A stretch of DNA of 64,000 nucleotides from Ambrosia x helenae (lineage: Eukaryota > Streptophyta > Magnoliopsida > Asterales > Asteraceae): positions 103,626,687-103,690,686 of the forward strand of contig CM061226.1 of the NCBI GenBank assembly GCA_030844895.1, given 5' to 3'. A program made the position numbers and the translations under genes. The notes under the pieces were generated by a model. It saw nothing but the letters and a program-made list of their open reading frames with translations. It was not told the DNA's origin and made no database searches. This document shows positions 1 through 9,105 of this stretch, one piece after another. Numbering within the stretch: the first letter of the stretch is position 1; every line of letters starts with the position of its first letter.

Positions 1-124
1 CTACGTTTCCACCCGAGTCATCAAGTTCTTTTGATGTCACTCGTGAATTTTTTTTACCACGGTTTGGAGAGAAGAAACGGGCTTGACAATACGTGCCGAT
101 CAATGAAAAAAGTAGTGCGCCGTG

Positions 125-300
125 ATCGATAAGGTGTTAGTGAAGTTCTATTGAACGATTACTTTGTTGAAAACCCAAAGTAGAATGCTGTGACGTTCAA
201 AGCTATATTTAATTTATCAAAACAATTATTTTTAAAAATTGTGTGAGATATAGATGCTCAATTTGAATGGTCAATAAAGAGTTTCACGCCGCTGCAAACA
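125..300 (+). pseudogene. possible degenerate PIF/Harbinger transposase fragment
   Basis: Read on the + strand, this stretch gives a short, stop-interrupted peptide with the pieces NDYFVENPK and LSKQLFLKIVCDI. These resemble the N-terminal part of plant HARBI1-like nucleases, where a DYF motif is followed by a FRMSxxLFLRIV-type helix. No intact frame, catalytic residue or start codon is visible, and the left side lies close to the window edge. The assignment rests on a weak pattern match only. Confidence 0.3.
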
Positions 301-397
301 TGCATCGGGAAGAAGGGGAAGGGTGTAAAAGGATGATGATATGGCGTTGAGTTGGCAGATGAGGGTGATGTGTGAAATGCCACACCCCATAGCCTAA

Positions 398-634
398 GGC
401 TACACGGTGTGGGGGGCGCAGAAGGTGGCGTGGAACAGTTTTGGGGGAGATTTCCATGGGCGTGGGGCAAAAGGTGAGAGTTAGGTTGATGGTTACGGTT
501 GGTTCTCGAGTTATGAAAGATTTTTTATTAGTTGTTTAACTTTTTTTATTTTTTTAAAAACCTATCCACGTCACCACCACCCCATGGTTTGTTAGGGGTT
601 GGAGGAGAGCTGAAGTGACTACACCGTGTGATCT
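398..634. mobile_element. Tourist-like MITE (tentative)
   Basis: A GC-rich segment is bounded by inverted copies of ACACGGTGT, at about 401-410 and, inverted, at about 620-629. T/A-rich TAA/TTA-like trinucleotides lie just outside, as expected for PIF/Harbinger-derived MITEs. The interior has no coding potential that I trust. Ends are placed by eye and could be off by several bases. Confidence 0.35.
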
Positions 635-639
635 TAATA

Positions 640-1102
640 ATTATCTTCTATATTAAAAAAACGACATTCTGAAATGAAATTGCCGACGCAGGGGGACCCA
701 CGTGGATGCTCCAGCACACGTGTATGATCACTATCTTGATGCAGCTCATGTGGTTGAAAATAGTTTGATGCGTGTAACCTGTTTGATTTAATGCCTCAAT
801 GAAACTTTGATCCTCTGTTACTTGCTTTTATAACTTAAAAATATTAATATGAACTACCCACCATCTTTTTACTGTTTTAGAAAAAAATGACAACCAAAAT
901 AATTGTAAGATAAGTATCAAAATAAAATTTGTTTCATTGTAGCATCAAGAAAGACTACAGATGTGATGGTCAACGAGCCATTACTGTTCTTTTCTGATAT
1001 TCAAACTAATTGATTTGGTCAGGATTAGGATGTCAAGATCAAGAAAATGACCCTTAATTAAAGTCTACTAATTTACTCATAAAAATCTCCAATTTAAATA
1101 CT
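640..1102. other. intergenic, nothing recognised
   Basis: A+T-rich sequence between a tentative MITE and the Mutator-like element. I see no ORF, RNA gene or repeat with clear ends. Confidence 0.5.
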
Positions 1103-1111
1103 TTATTTTAA

Positions 1112-1503
1112 GGGAAAATGACCAATATAGCCCGTTGACCGGGCATTTTGCACAAATAGCCCTCTCCACCGTCTTTGGAGAAACGGGACACGGCTCCCAA
1201 CCCGCCTGAACCGTCTTTGGATAGACGGGACACGTTGTGACCCCCCCCAACCGCCACGTGGCGTCTCTGATCCCGAGGCTGTACCGTCTCTCTCCAGACG
1301 GGTCAGAGATCTCTCCCAGACGGTTCACGTTTACCAAGACGGCTGACCCTTCGGTTCAACCGTCTCCAAAGACGGTTCACGTCTATCAATGCCGGCTGTC
1401 CCTTCGGGTCAACCGTCTCAAACAGACGGGTCACCTTTCCCAATACGTCTTAACGAAATTTGTGAACCGTCTGAACCGTCTCACGAGTGTATATAAATAC
1501 CCC
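1112..1503 (+). repeat. left TIR of the MULE
   Basis: This arm pairs with the right arm at about 2850-3284. Both contain many copies of the core ACCGTCT/AGACGGT in alternating orientation, spaced irregularly, and a shared block ending CCACGTGGCGTCTCTGATCC. Such subterminal motif clusters are typical transposase-binding regions (inference). The arm differs from its partner by a short replaced stretch around 1216-1250. Confidence 0.8.
1490..1499 (+). promoter_or_regulatory. inward TATA-like box at the inner edge of the left TIR
   Basis: TATATAAATA lies at the inner end of the left TIR and points to the right. The right TIR has a matching TATAAATA pointing left, so each arm probably carries a promoter, as in MuDR-type elements. 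No convincing protein follows on this side: the 78-codon frame at 1521-1757 starts inside a tandem duplication of about 37 bp and resembles nothing I know. Confidence 0.4.
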
Positions 1504-2300
1504 AATTAACTTAACGAAATTTGCACCCACCGCTCTCCTCTAAGCTTTCATCTTCCATGCACCCACCCGTCTCCTCTAAGCTTTCATCTTCCAATCCAAT
1601 GACGTTTTTTTACTTTCCCAGCCGAAGCCTTTTTGACTTTCCCAGCCGAAGCCTACCGGCTTCGGAAAATATGTCCCGGTTACTTGGATTGTTGTTTCAT
1701 CTGCGTACGGCTACTTGGATTGTTGTTCCATCTGCGCGTGGTTTGCAACCCGTGTAATGGATCGATGATGTGGTGGTCTACATTTTAGGCAAGTTCGTTC
1801 GCTTTCCGAATTTATGTCTCGATGTTCGACGTGTGCTCACTGAGAACTATTGTTACATAAAACGAGGAAATGTTTCGGACTTGTCTGTGTAGAGCACATA
1901 CACCATTCGAAACAACGTCTATGTAGACCACTGCTACTACCGCCGATGTGGAGGACAAAACATCTAACACTAAGATGTAGTCCTCAATAGTTGGTTAGAC
2001 ATTACTATTACTTCAAACAAAGTTCCTAGTTCTGGAAGTAAATTTGGGAAGTTTGTTGTAATAGTGTAGTTTTTTACTTGTTGCTTTTTAATTTTCTCTT
2101 GTTGCTTCTTTATTCTCGGGAAGTTTGTTGTAATAGTGTAGTTTTTTAATTGTTATTGTAATAATATTTATTGTTTATTTGTGATTGTAATAGTATAGTA
2201 CGTTTAAATATAAAAACAAAACGACAAATTAAAAATATAACCAACTATTGCATTAAAAATAAAACCATTACAAATAATAACATAAAAATATAATTACAAA
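1504..2300. other. MULE interior without recognised genes
   Basis: It starts with two near-identical tandem copies of a ~37-bp unit containing CTCCTCTAAGCTTTCATC (about 1525-1595). A second short repeat follows, GGGAAGTTTGTTGTAATAGT at about 2047-2066 and 2118-2137. The rest is A+T-rich with scattered stops in all frames. It may be the remains of a captured or transposase gene, but nothing can be named. Confidence 0.5.
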
Positions 2301-2651
2301 TTACATAAGACGATGTTTAATCATTTGCCACACGGACACATGTTTAAACTCTTTACCCTCCCTATTTTTATACTGCCTTAGACTGTGTCTAATGGCCACG
2401 TCTTCAGGAAAGTTTGCGGGTACGTCGTAAAGGGTCCGGTTGTGGTGGCCGTTGAATATTTGACACTTTGTCGTCAAATCATTCAACTTGCGGCTAAGCG
2501 ACTCGGTGGTACGTTGTGAGCCCCCAACGAGCCGGTTGTATTCATTCAGGATCCGGAACCATTTGTTGTTGAGGTGTGTACTCTCTTCAACATGCAGCCA
2601 TGCCGCAATCAACGCAATCTCTTGTTCTTCCGTCCATCTTTGGGGTGCCAT
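2301..2651 (-). CDS. SANT/Myb-like (trihelix-type) protein carried by the MULE
   Basis: A 116-residue frame starts at the ATG at 2651. That ATG was preferred over the one at 2888, which lies upstream of the TATA box at 2846-2853. The protein opens MAPQRWTEEQEIALIAAW, the start of a Myb/SANT-like helix-turn-helix as found in plant trihelix proteins and in the accessory ORF of PIF/Harbinger transposons. A second conserved patch near residues 67-72 (CQIFNG) and the C-terminal VWQMIKHRLM fit the same family. In Harbinger elements this protein helps the transposase bind DNA and enter the nucleus; here it sits in an element with Mutator-type ends. The 5' leader is a GACGGT minisatellite. The frame has no stops, so it may be functional, though a role in MULE mobility is inference. 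Confidence 0.6.
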   Translation of the reverse strand: MAPQRWTEEQEIALIAAWLHVEESTHLNNKWFRILNEYNRLVGGSQRTTESLSRKLNDLTTKCQIFNGHHNRTLYDVPANFPEDVAIRHSLRQYKNREGKEFKHVSVWQMIKHRLM

Positions 2652-2656
2652 TGGTG

Positions 2657-2760
2657 TTGGATGGTGGTTTGGACGGTGGTTTGGACGGTGTTGGACGGTG
2701 GTTTGGACGGTGTTGGACGGTGTTGGACGGTGTTGGACGGTGTTGGACGGTGGTCGTCGG
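2657..2760 (+). repeat. GGACGGTGTT minisatellite in the leader of the SANT-like ORF
   Basis: Tandem units of about 11 bp (TGGACGGTGTT, with a TGGTT variant) lie just upstream of the ATG of the minus-strand ORF. Their GACGGT core is the same hexamer that is abundant in both TIRs. Confidence 0.75.
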
Positions 2761-2845
2761 GTAGTAGATGGTGTTTGGACGGAGTTGTACGGTGGTGGAT
2801 TGTGTTCAGACGGGGTTGGATGACGGGAAATGGACGGGAGACGGG

Positions 2846-2853
2846 TATTTATA
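2846..2853 (-). promoter_or_regulatory. inward TATA box at the inner edge of the right TIR
   Basis: On the minus strand the sequence reads CTATAAATACCC, about 200 bp upstream of the ATG of the SANT-like ORF. It mirrors the TATA-like box at 1490-1499, which supports TIR-borne promoters. Confidence 0.5.
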
Positions 2854-3284
2854 GGGCTGAGCCGGACAACCGAAGCGTCGCCGCTCATCGGGAACCACCG
2901 CGTCGGTAAATGTGTACCGTCTTGAGAGACGGTTGAACCGAAGGGTCAGCCGTCTTGGGAAAGGTGACCCGTCTTTTTGAGACGGTTGACCCGAAGTGTC
3001 AGCCGGCATTGATAGACGTGAACCGTCTGGGAGACGGTTGAACCGAAGGGTCAGCCGTCTTGGGAAACGTGAACCGTCTGGGAGAGATCTCTGACCCGTC
3101 TGGAGAGAGACGGTACAGCCTCGGGATCAGAGACGCCACGTGGCGGTCCTCTGTTGGCTGAAATGGGAAGCCTCTCGGGAGACGGTTCAGGCGGGTTGGG
3201 AGCCGTGTCCCGTCTCTCCAAAGACGGTGGAGGGGGCTATTTGTGCAAAATGCCCGGTCAACGGGCTATATTGGTCATTTTCCC
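2850..3284 (-). repeat. right TIR of the MULE
   Basis: Inverse of the left arm. Its inner part holds tandem-like blocks of GACGGTTGAACCGAAGGGTC, so it is somewhat longer than the left arm. The outermost ~100 bp match the left arm almost perfectly. Confidence 0.8.
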
Positions 3285-3479
3285 TTATTTTAAGATAAGT
3301 TTGACTACATGTTACACAATCTTCTGAGCTGTTATTGGATTTTTGTGACTTTTAGATCAAACAAATATAATATGGTCATAGATGACTGCAAGCACAGTTG
3401 CCTATATAACATATGTAGTTTAATCTATCTTATGTATTAACCTCTTCTTTCAAGATCCTAGGAACCTGTCCAACAAAAG

Positions 3480-5569
3480 ATGAATCCTCAGTTAATGTTT
3501 CTGATGTCATTGTTGTTACCTTGTCTTGTTTTGTCATCACAAGATAGTGAGTTGATTCCTCCAAGATGGGATGTTTATGACAATGGAAAAATTTATGATA
3601 TTACACATAGGATTACTGCAGAAACACCTACAGGGATCTCTCAAACTGGGATTGGAGAGGATTATCTTAGGCTCCATGACAGTATGAGGAACGGGTCGGA
3701 TTATAACTTCTCGATTATTAAGTTGCCTGCTCATTCTGGTACTCATGTTGATGCACCTGGTCATTTTTATGAGAATTACTATGAAGCCGGATTCGATGTT
3801 GATAGTCTCGATTTGCGAGTGCTCAATGGTATTAATTGTTGTTAACTTGTTTTATGTAATAATTAGTTTTGTTAGTTTGTTACTAATCAAGAGTCTGAAA
3901 CACATAGTATTGTTTTCTGTACAGGTCCAGCTTTATTAGTTGATGTTCCAAGGGACACTAACATAACTGGTATTTACTTATTCAATTCTAGTATATGGTT
4001 ATTTATCTTTAATGTTAAATTGTTTATGTTGGGCACTTATGTTTTAAGTACTTGATGATGAATGATGTTCATCAGAGCACTCTTTGCTGCTTGCATGTGT
4101 GAGTTCTAGGGCTGCAAACGAACCGAACGAACATGAACAGGGCCTTGTTCGTGTTCGTTTGTTAAGGAATATATGTGTACACGAACACTTACCGAACGAG
4201 ATTTTCTGTTCGTGTTCGATTGTTAAGAAAATACTCTTGTTCGTGTTCGTTAGTTAATTTTGTTCATGAATGCACACGAACACAAGCGGACATCCATGAA
4301 CACAAACAAGTGTTCATGAACACAAATTGACACAAACGAACACAAATAAGTGTTCATGAATGAAAATAAGCACAAACTGACATATATGAACTTTTGAATA
4401 AGATCAATTTCACATATATTAAGATAGTATGTCAGTATCTAGAACCACCCAAAATATAACCTAATTATACAAAGTTACAAACATACTTGATACTCAACAT
4501 AATATTGGTAAACGTAATAAAGTAGAGTCTCAAAAAACTAAGTTCGCATCTTAAACTTGAAGTTTTCTGTAATCTACCGAAAATAAACTTGAAGAAATCA
4601 AACGAACATAGACGAAAATGAACACGTTACCGAACGTTCACGAACATAAACGAACGAACGAGGCCTATGTTCATGTTCGTTTCTTTAACTAAACGAACAG
4701 AATTTTTGGTTCGTGTTCGTTCATTTATTAAACGAACGAACACAAACGAACGTCCCACCGAACGGTTCATGAACCGTTCGCTGAAAGTTCAGTTCGTTTG
4801 CAGCCCTAGAGAGTTTTGTCTATACAACGCGTGTTTTCTTATTTCTGCTCGGGTTAACGTTGATTACTTATTAAATCGTTTTTCAGCTGAAGTTATGAAG
4901 TCGTTGAACATTCCGAAGGGAATAAGGCGTGTGCTTTTCAGAACATTAAACACTGATAGGTAACCTCCTGTCACTATTTAATATTAACCATGATCAGTAA
5001 TCATATGGTGCTATTATTTGTTCAGCCTTTTGTTTGGAACCATTTAATAAAACCTGGTCGTTGATTTTAGGCGGCTAATGTGGGATAAGCGATTCGACAC
5101 AAGCTATGTGGGATTTATGAAGGATGGAGCCCAGTGGCTGAAGGACAACACTGACATCAAACTTGTTGGTAATTGGACATGCTCACTTCATTTTAGTACT
5201 GCCTAACTGGATCCTATGTTGGTTGTGTGCATAATAACATAATCAGTCATCTGTTCTCATTTTGTAGGTATTGATTACTTATCAGTTGCTGCATATGATC
5301 ATCTGGTTTCTGCTCATCGCGTCTTTTTGAAGAACAGGGTAAGTCATATACTCACTCATGTTAAATTGACTCAGACCATACATACAATTATACAAACATG
5401 GTGTTTGAGTATTTATAACACTGCTATGCTGTGTGCTTTCTAGGAAATCATTCTTGTTGAAGGTTTGAAACTTGAAGACATAGAAGCAGGGATATATGTT
5501 GTCCATTGCTTACCATTAAGGTTATTTGGAGCAGAAGGATGTCCCATAAGATGCATGCTCATTAAGTGA
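3480..5569 (+). CDS. secreted cyclase-family protein (kynurenine-formamidase-like)
   Basis: Six exons join in frame to 253 aa: 3480-3828, 3925-3969, 4887-4959, 5071-5168, 5268-5338, 5444-5569, all with GT-AG introns. The first ~20 residues form a hydrophobic signal peptide (MFLMSLLLPCLVLSS), so secretion or endomembrane location is likely. Residues 85-95, HSGTHVDAPGH, are the metal-binding HxGTHxDxPxH motif of the cyclase/kynurenine formamidase superfamily (PF04199). YLSVAAYDH near residues 193-201 and the C-terminal block HCLPLRLFGAEGCPIR also follow the family. Plant members (CYCLASE proteins) act at the cell wall or ER and affect stress and cell-death responses; their substrate is poorly known. 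Intron 2 has received a 702-bp hAT-type element without damage to the splice sites. Confidence 0.9.
4107..4808. mobile_element. hAT-type non-autonomous element in intron 2 of the cyclase gene
   Basis: The ends are TAGGGCTGCAAACGAAC and its inverse, a common terminus of plant hAT MITEs. The flanks GTGAGTTC (4099-4106) and GAGAGTTT (4809-4816) agree at 6 of 8 positions, consistent with an old 8-bp target duplication. The interior is full of GTTCGT/ACGAAC repeats and lacks coding capacity. Confidence 0.75.
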
Positions 5570-6032
5570 TATTAGTAATCATATTGGTATGCAAAACATG
5601 CTAACTAATAAGCTTCATTTTATTTCAACTTACTGTATTGTAATTTGTTGTAAACATCACCTTCATTGACTCTGAATGTCATACAAGTATTATAATTTGT
5701 TGATCAATAATTATGATGCATTGAGTTGACATGATGTATCTTTGGTTTGTAAATTTTTCAAATAAGTTAAAACATGGTGTTGGTGACAACACATATTCAA
5801 ATAATTACACTGTTAGACATTGTGCTTTCTGTAAAACAACAATATTGGGTACTAAGAGTTTCAAGTAACATGTTGGGGTATTATGTTTTATAAAGAAGCC
5901 AGTGTACTAGTCGAATTATTAACAAAAATAATCAGTTTGAAGATGTAATTATCACACAAAAAAAAAATAGTACAATAACACACTTAGAATATCAACAAAT
6001 AATAATTATTGGCTTATCATACAGTTGAGAAT
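5570..6032. other. short intergenic gap between convergent genes
   Basis: 3' flanks of the cyclase gene (+) and the kinase-PP2 gene (-). A+T-rich; no separate gene or repeat with clear ends. Confidence 0.5.
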
Positions 6033-6799
6033 CTATTCAGGTCTAAGCTCAATGCCTTGCACACTTAGCGCTTCATAAAATCCATAATAGACTGTGCCTA
6101 AGCCAAAACGCATTGATATTATTTCAATGGTAGTGCCAGTTTGAATTTCCCATACTTGAACTTCCATCCAACCATCGTTCCTTTGTTTTGGAATGCCTTT
6201 CAGCTTAGGTCTATTCATCGGGTTATGGGAGTTTTCGCCGGCTTTTGGTCGAATAACTGGAGTTTGAGGATTAAGTATATAGATAAAACTACAATTATCA
6301 TACTGCAGTCGCCAGTTTGTTGTATCATCAAAATTTTCCCTCACTTGCATAATAAACTCATAATTGGATAAAACCTCGGGCTGATTTCTAGTTTGTAGAC
6401 TAGGTAACATGCATATTTTGTTTCAGGCGACAATATTCCAGAGTTAATCTTGCAGACGATACTAAAAGGTTGAACAGGACTATAAGCCACGTCTTTAAAT
6501 CTACAGAAAAAATAAACATATTACAAGTTAGTAACGGGCCAGCAGAAGAATTGGTTCATGTTGACTAAGTAAGGCCTTTTGGACTCTCATTTTTGTAAGT
6601 AAGACTGAAAGCAGAAAAGCTTGATTCTGGGGCTGGAACCAACACATGTTTCGGCCCGGCTCAAGCCCAAAGTAAATGAAGCATTTGCTTTGGGCCTCCA
6701 AGTTTTAAGTGTCCCGTGGTATTTCTAGACTTCACTTAAACATAGGCCCATTTTTTTTCCGTGGCACTACCTAGGGCGTTGTTAATTTCAGTGGAAGAT

Positions 6800-7155
6800 T
6801 TAGAGGGTGTTTGGGATTGCTTATTTAACTCTAAAAGTGTTTTTGGTTAGAAATGTTTATTGGTTTATGACTTTTTGAAAAGGAGGTTTAAAAAAAAGTG
6901 TTTGGATTAGCTTTTGTGATGATAAACGTCAAAAAATCAAAAAATTGTTTTTTTTAATGTTTCGCTTAACTTTTTGTGAAGATTTGTTGTATGGGTGGTA
7001 GATTTGTATTTTTTTTTTTCCAAAAGCCAAAAGCTACAATTTCTAACTTGTTAAAAACAACTTTTCCATCCTTATCAAAAAGCCAAAACAGAAAGTGTTT
7101 TTGAGTTAAACAGATTATTTAATAACACTTTTGTAACTCAATCCCAAATCAATCT
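6800..7155. mobile_element. MITE in intron 5 of the kinase-PP2 gene (tentative)
   Basis: Near 6805 the left side reads GGGTGTTTGGGATTGC, and near 7130-7155 the right side reads CAATCCCAAATCAATC. Together they form inverted ends with a shared TTTGGGATTG core. The AACTCTAAAAGTG/CACTTTTGTAACTC arms further in also pair. This ending type is common in hAT-derived MITEs; the exact ends are uncertain. Confidence 0.4.
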
Positions 7156-7530
7156 ACCCAATCGAATAATGTACCACCGCCCCACGTCGTACTGATAAAT
7201 GAACGGACTTCTTGATCTCTGCGATAACCAAATCTACAAGAAGAATGAGCCTGAGAAGCATCTATGTGTTCTCTTGATTTCTGCCGCTATTTTCAGTGAT
7301 GTACAGTACAGGTAGAGGTAGGTATTATTGTATCATTTGTTTTCTACTTTAGTTAATGTTTAAGACTGTTTTGAATTACTAAGTGATTTTGTGAATTGGT
7401 TAAGTTCACTAAAGTGAATAATTGTTTATGTAGTTTGCTTTTAGGCCATCTTTGAGTCAATTTTAATTTCTTTCCTGCTGGATGTTCTTAAATATATATA
7501 TATACACCCTGGATTGGTTAATAGTTTGGA

Positions 7531-8155
7531 TTGACAATCACAATCTGTCTTACAATCCCTATGTATCCGGAAGACGAAATATGCCCCATCTGCTGTAAAG
7601 CTTGCATGGATAAATATGAGGAGCACGCAATTCATTGCAAAGAGCTTCCTGGTTTCAAATACCGGCATGACCGGGTGATGGACGTTTTGTGGGACATCTT
7701 GAGAAGAGCCAGGATTTCTACCAAGAAGGAGGCCCCTGAAAATTTTATCACAGACCCTGCGGAGGGGAGATCCACCCTGCGACCAGCGGATTTGCTCGTC
7801 TTTGGTTGGGCTGGGGGAAACATGCTTGCGTGGACCTCACGGGGGTATCTTCTTTGGTTGGGTTAAGGGAAACATGGTTTGTAGCTGGGCAAGCGACGAG
7901 AAAGGCGGAATCGAAGAAAGTAGATAAGCACGATGAAGCTTGTGCAGAGAACCAACATGTCTTTATCCCCTTGGCCTTTGATACCTTTGGCTCCCTAGCG
8001 CCAGAAGCTATTCGTTTCTTGACCAGGGTCCAACGGGTCGTCCACAACAATAGTTCATCTCTAGGGGGTAGGGGTTTGTGTTTGGTAGACTAGGGTTCGC
8101 AATTCAGAAAAGGGTTACGGCGTAGCTTGTTGTCCGTCTACCGTCTATTTTGATG
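7531..8155 (+). pseudogene. C-terminal fragment of a plant non-LTR-type reverse transcriptase protein
   Basis: The translation begins inside a protein: CPICCKACMDKYEEHAIHC, a zinc-knuckle-like Cys/His cluster. It continues FKYRHD, LRPADLLVFGWAGG and, after a +1 frameshift near 7815, KHACVDLTGVS, AENQHVF and FLTRVQ. A further frameshift and a stop occur near 8090-8135. I recognise this as the C-terminal region often attached to reverse transcriptase-like proteins in plant genomes. The PAD...VDLTG spacing recalls a PD-(D/E)xK nuclease (inference). The reverse transcriptase part is absent, so this is a 5'-truncated dead copy, inserted antisense in intron 5 of the kinase-PP2 gene. Confidence 0.6.
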
Positions 8156-8341
8156 TAAATTTCATATTTCATTTTAATGGAAAAATATCATTCCAAGGTA
8201 CTAATGAAGTCGTTTTTTTGGTTTGAATTTGAGCAAATACAAATTTTAAAATTGATTTGTGTTGTTTTGTAATTGTTTTGAAGTTGATTTATTTGATCAT
8301 AATTTTATATGGTGCTAGTAATTTATGCCAACTTGAATTTA

Positions 8342-8556
8342 GGGGCTGTTTGGTAGCCTCTTAATGACCATTCAGAGGCTACCTCTTAATGGTTTATAAC
8401 CTCTGAATGATTAAGAGGTAGCCTTAAGTCTGAATGGTTAAGAGGCAACCATTAAGATGTTACCTCTTACCTTTCATATTTAAGATTATATCTTAACCAT
8501 TAAGAGATTATGAACCATTCAGATGTAGCCTCTTAATGACCATTCAGAGGCTACCA
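8342..8556. mobile_element. Tourist-like MITE, right end damaged
   Basis: It starts GGGGCTGTTTGGTAGCCTC directly after TTA. The arm AGCCTCTTAATGACCATTCA occurs near the left end and again near the right end, where it should be followed by the inverse of the start, but that outermost part is missing. The end type matches the intact MITE at 45322-46043. Confidence 0.5.
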
Positions 8557-8687
8557 TACGTTTAAATAACCTATTATTAGGTATGCTTCTTCATATAGTT
8601 TTTAGCTGCAAAAACATTATGATTTAGTTTGGCTCGAAAGATAATAAAGTTTTGCAATACGGACTATAAAAACATTTTATACTAAAG

Positions 8688-9105
8688 GTTGAGCCGGTAT
8701 TTTAGTTTGTTTTAATTAGTAGCTGAATAAATAGGAATGAGTAGAGGGAGTTGACCAGTTCATGAGGTTTTGCTGAACAATAGGAGTAATGGAGGCAAAG
8801 ACTACATGCACGTTCACAACATGCAAGTTTATCGTTGGAGTTTTGAGTTAACTTATACTATTTCTTTGTTTGAATAAGTTGCAAAACACATGCAATACCT
8901 AATCGTTCTTTTGCTCCTAGTCTATAGGGTAGTTCCGTTATTTCAGCTGCATTAGTTGCCTAGTTAGTTACCGTTTCTTTTGTACTCTATTTAAGGGTGT
9001 TGCTTCTTTGAATGAATGATGAGGTTGTGAGTGAGTGCTTTCTTGTTTCTTTACTCTCTTCATATTTACGTGAGTTTAGTGTGTGTTTTGGGGCCTAAAC
9101 CAACA
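8688..9105 (+). mobile_element. possible solo LTR in intron 5 of the kinase-PP2 gene
   Basis: The segment contains TACTCTATTTAAGGGTG, a TATA-like box, followed by leader-like sequence and the terminus GGCCTAAACCAACA, which looks like the end of a Copia-type LTR. The left end near TTGAGCCGGTATTTTAG is uncertain, and I could not find a clear target duplication. Confidence 0.4.

Larger units (their letters stand above)
1112..3284. mobile_element. Mutator-like element (MULE) with long TIRs and a SANT-like ORF
   Basis: The element begins GGGAAAATGACCAATATAG and ends with its inverse. It is flanked by perfect 9-bp direct repeats TTATTTTAA at 1103-1111 and 3285-3293. Long terminal inverted repeats (TIRs) plus a 9-bp duplication are the hallmark of Mutator-like elements in plants. 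The TIRs run inward for over 300 bp and remain closely similar, and each ends in a TATA-like box pointing inward. I see no MuDR-type transposase, so the copy is probably non-autonomous. Between the TIRs lie a minus-strand SANT/Myb-like ORF (2301-2651), a GGACGGTGTT minisatellite, and about 800 bp (1504-2300) without recognisable genes. A PIF/Harbinger origin was considered because of the SANT ORF, but a 3-bp duplication does not fit the flanks. Confidence 0.85.

Noticed and set aside
1521..1757. 78-codon frame just inside the left MULE arm
   Set aside because: It starts in a tandem duplication, has low complexity and resembles no family; the adjacent TATA box alone is not enough.
1103..3293. 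PIF/Harbinger classification of the element because of its SANT ORF
   Set aside because: The flanks share a perfect 9-bp repeat; TAA on the left and TTA on the right are not a 3-bp direct duplication.
6033..6410. A separate single-exon PP2 gene
   Set aside because: The acceptor at 6501 and phase match to exon 5 at 9151 make it the last exon of the kinase-PP2 gene; its apparent start Met results from the frameshift.
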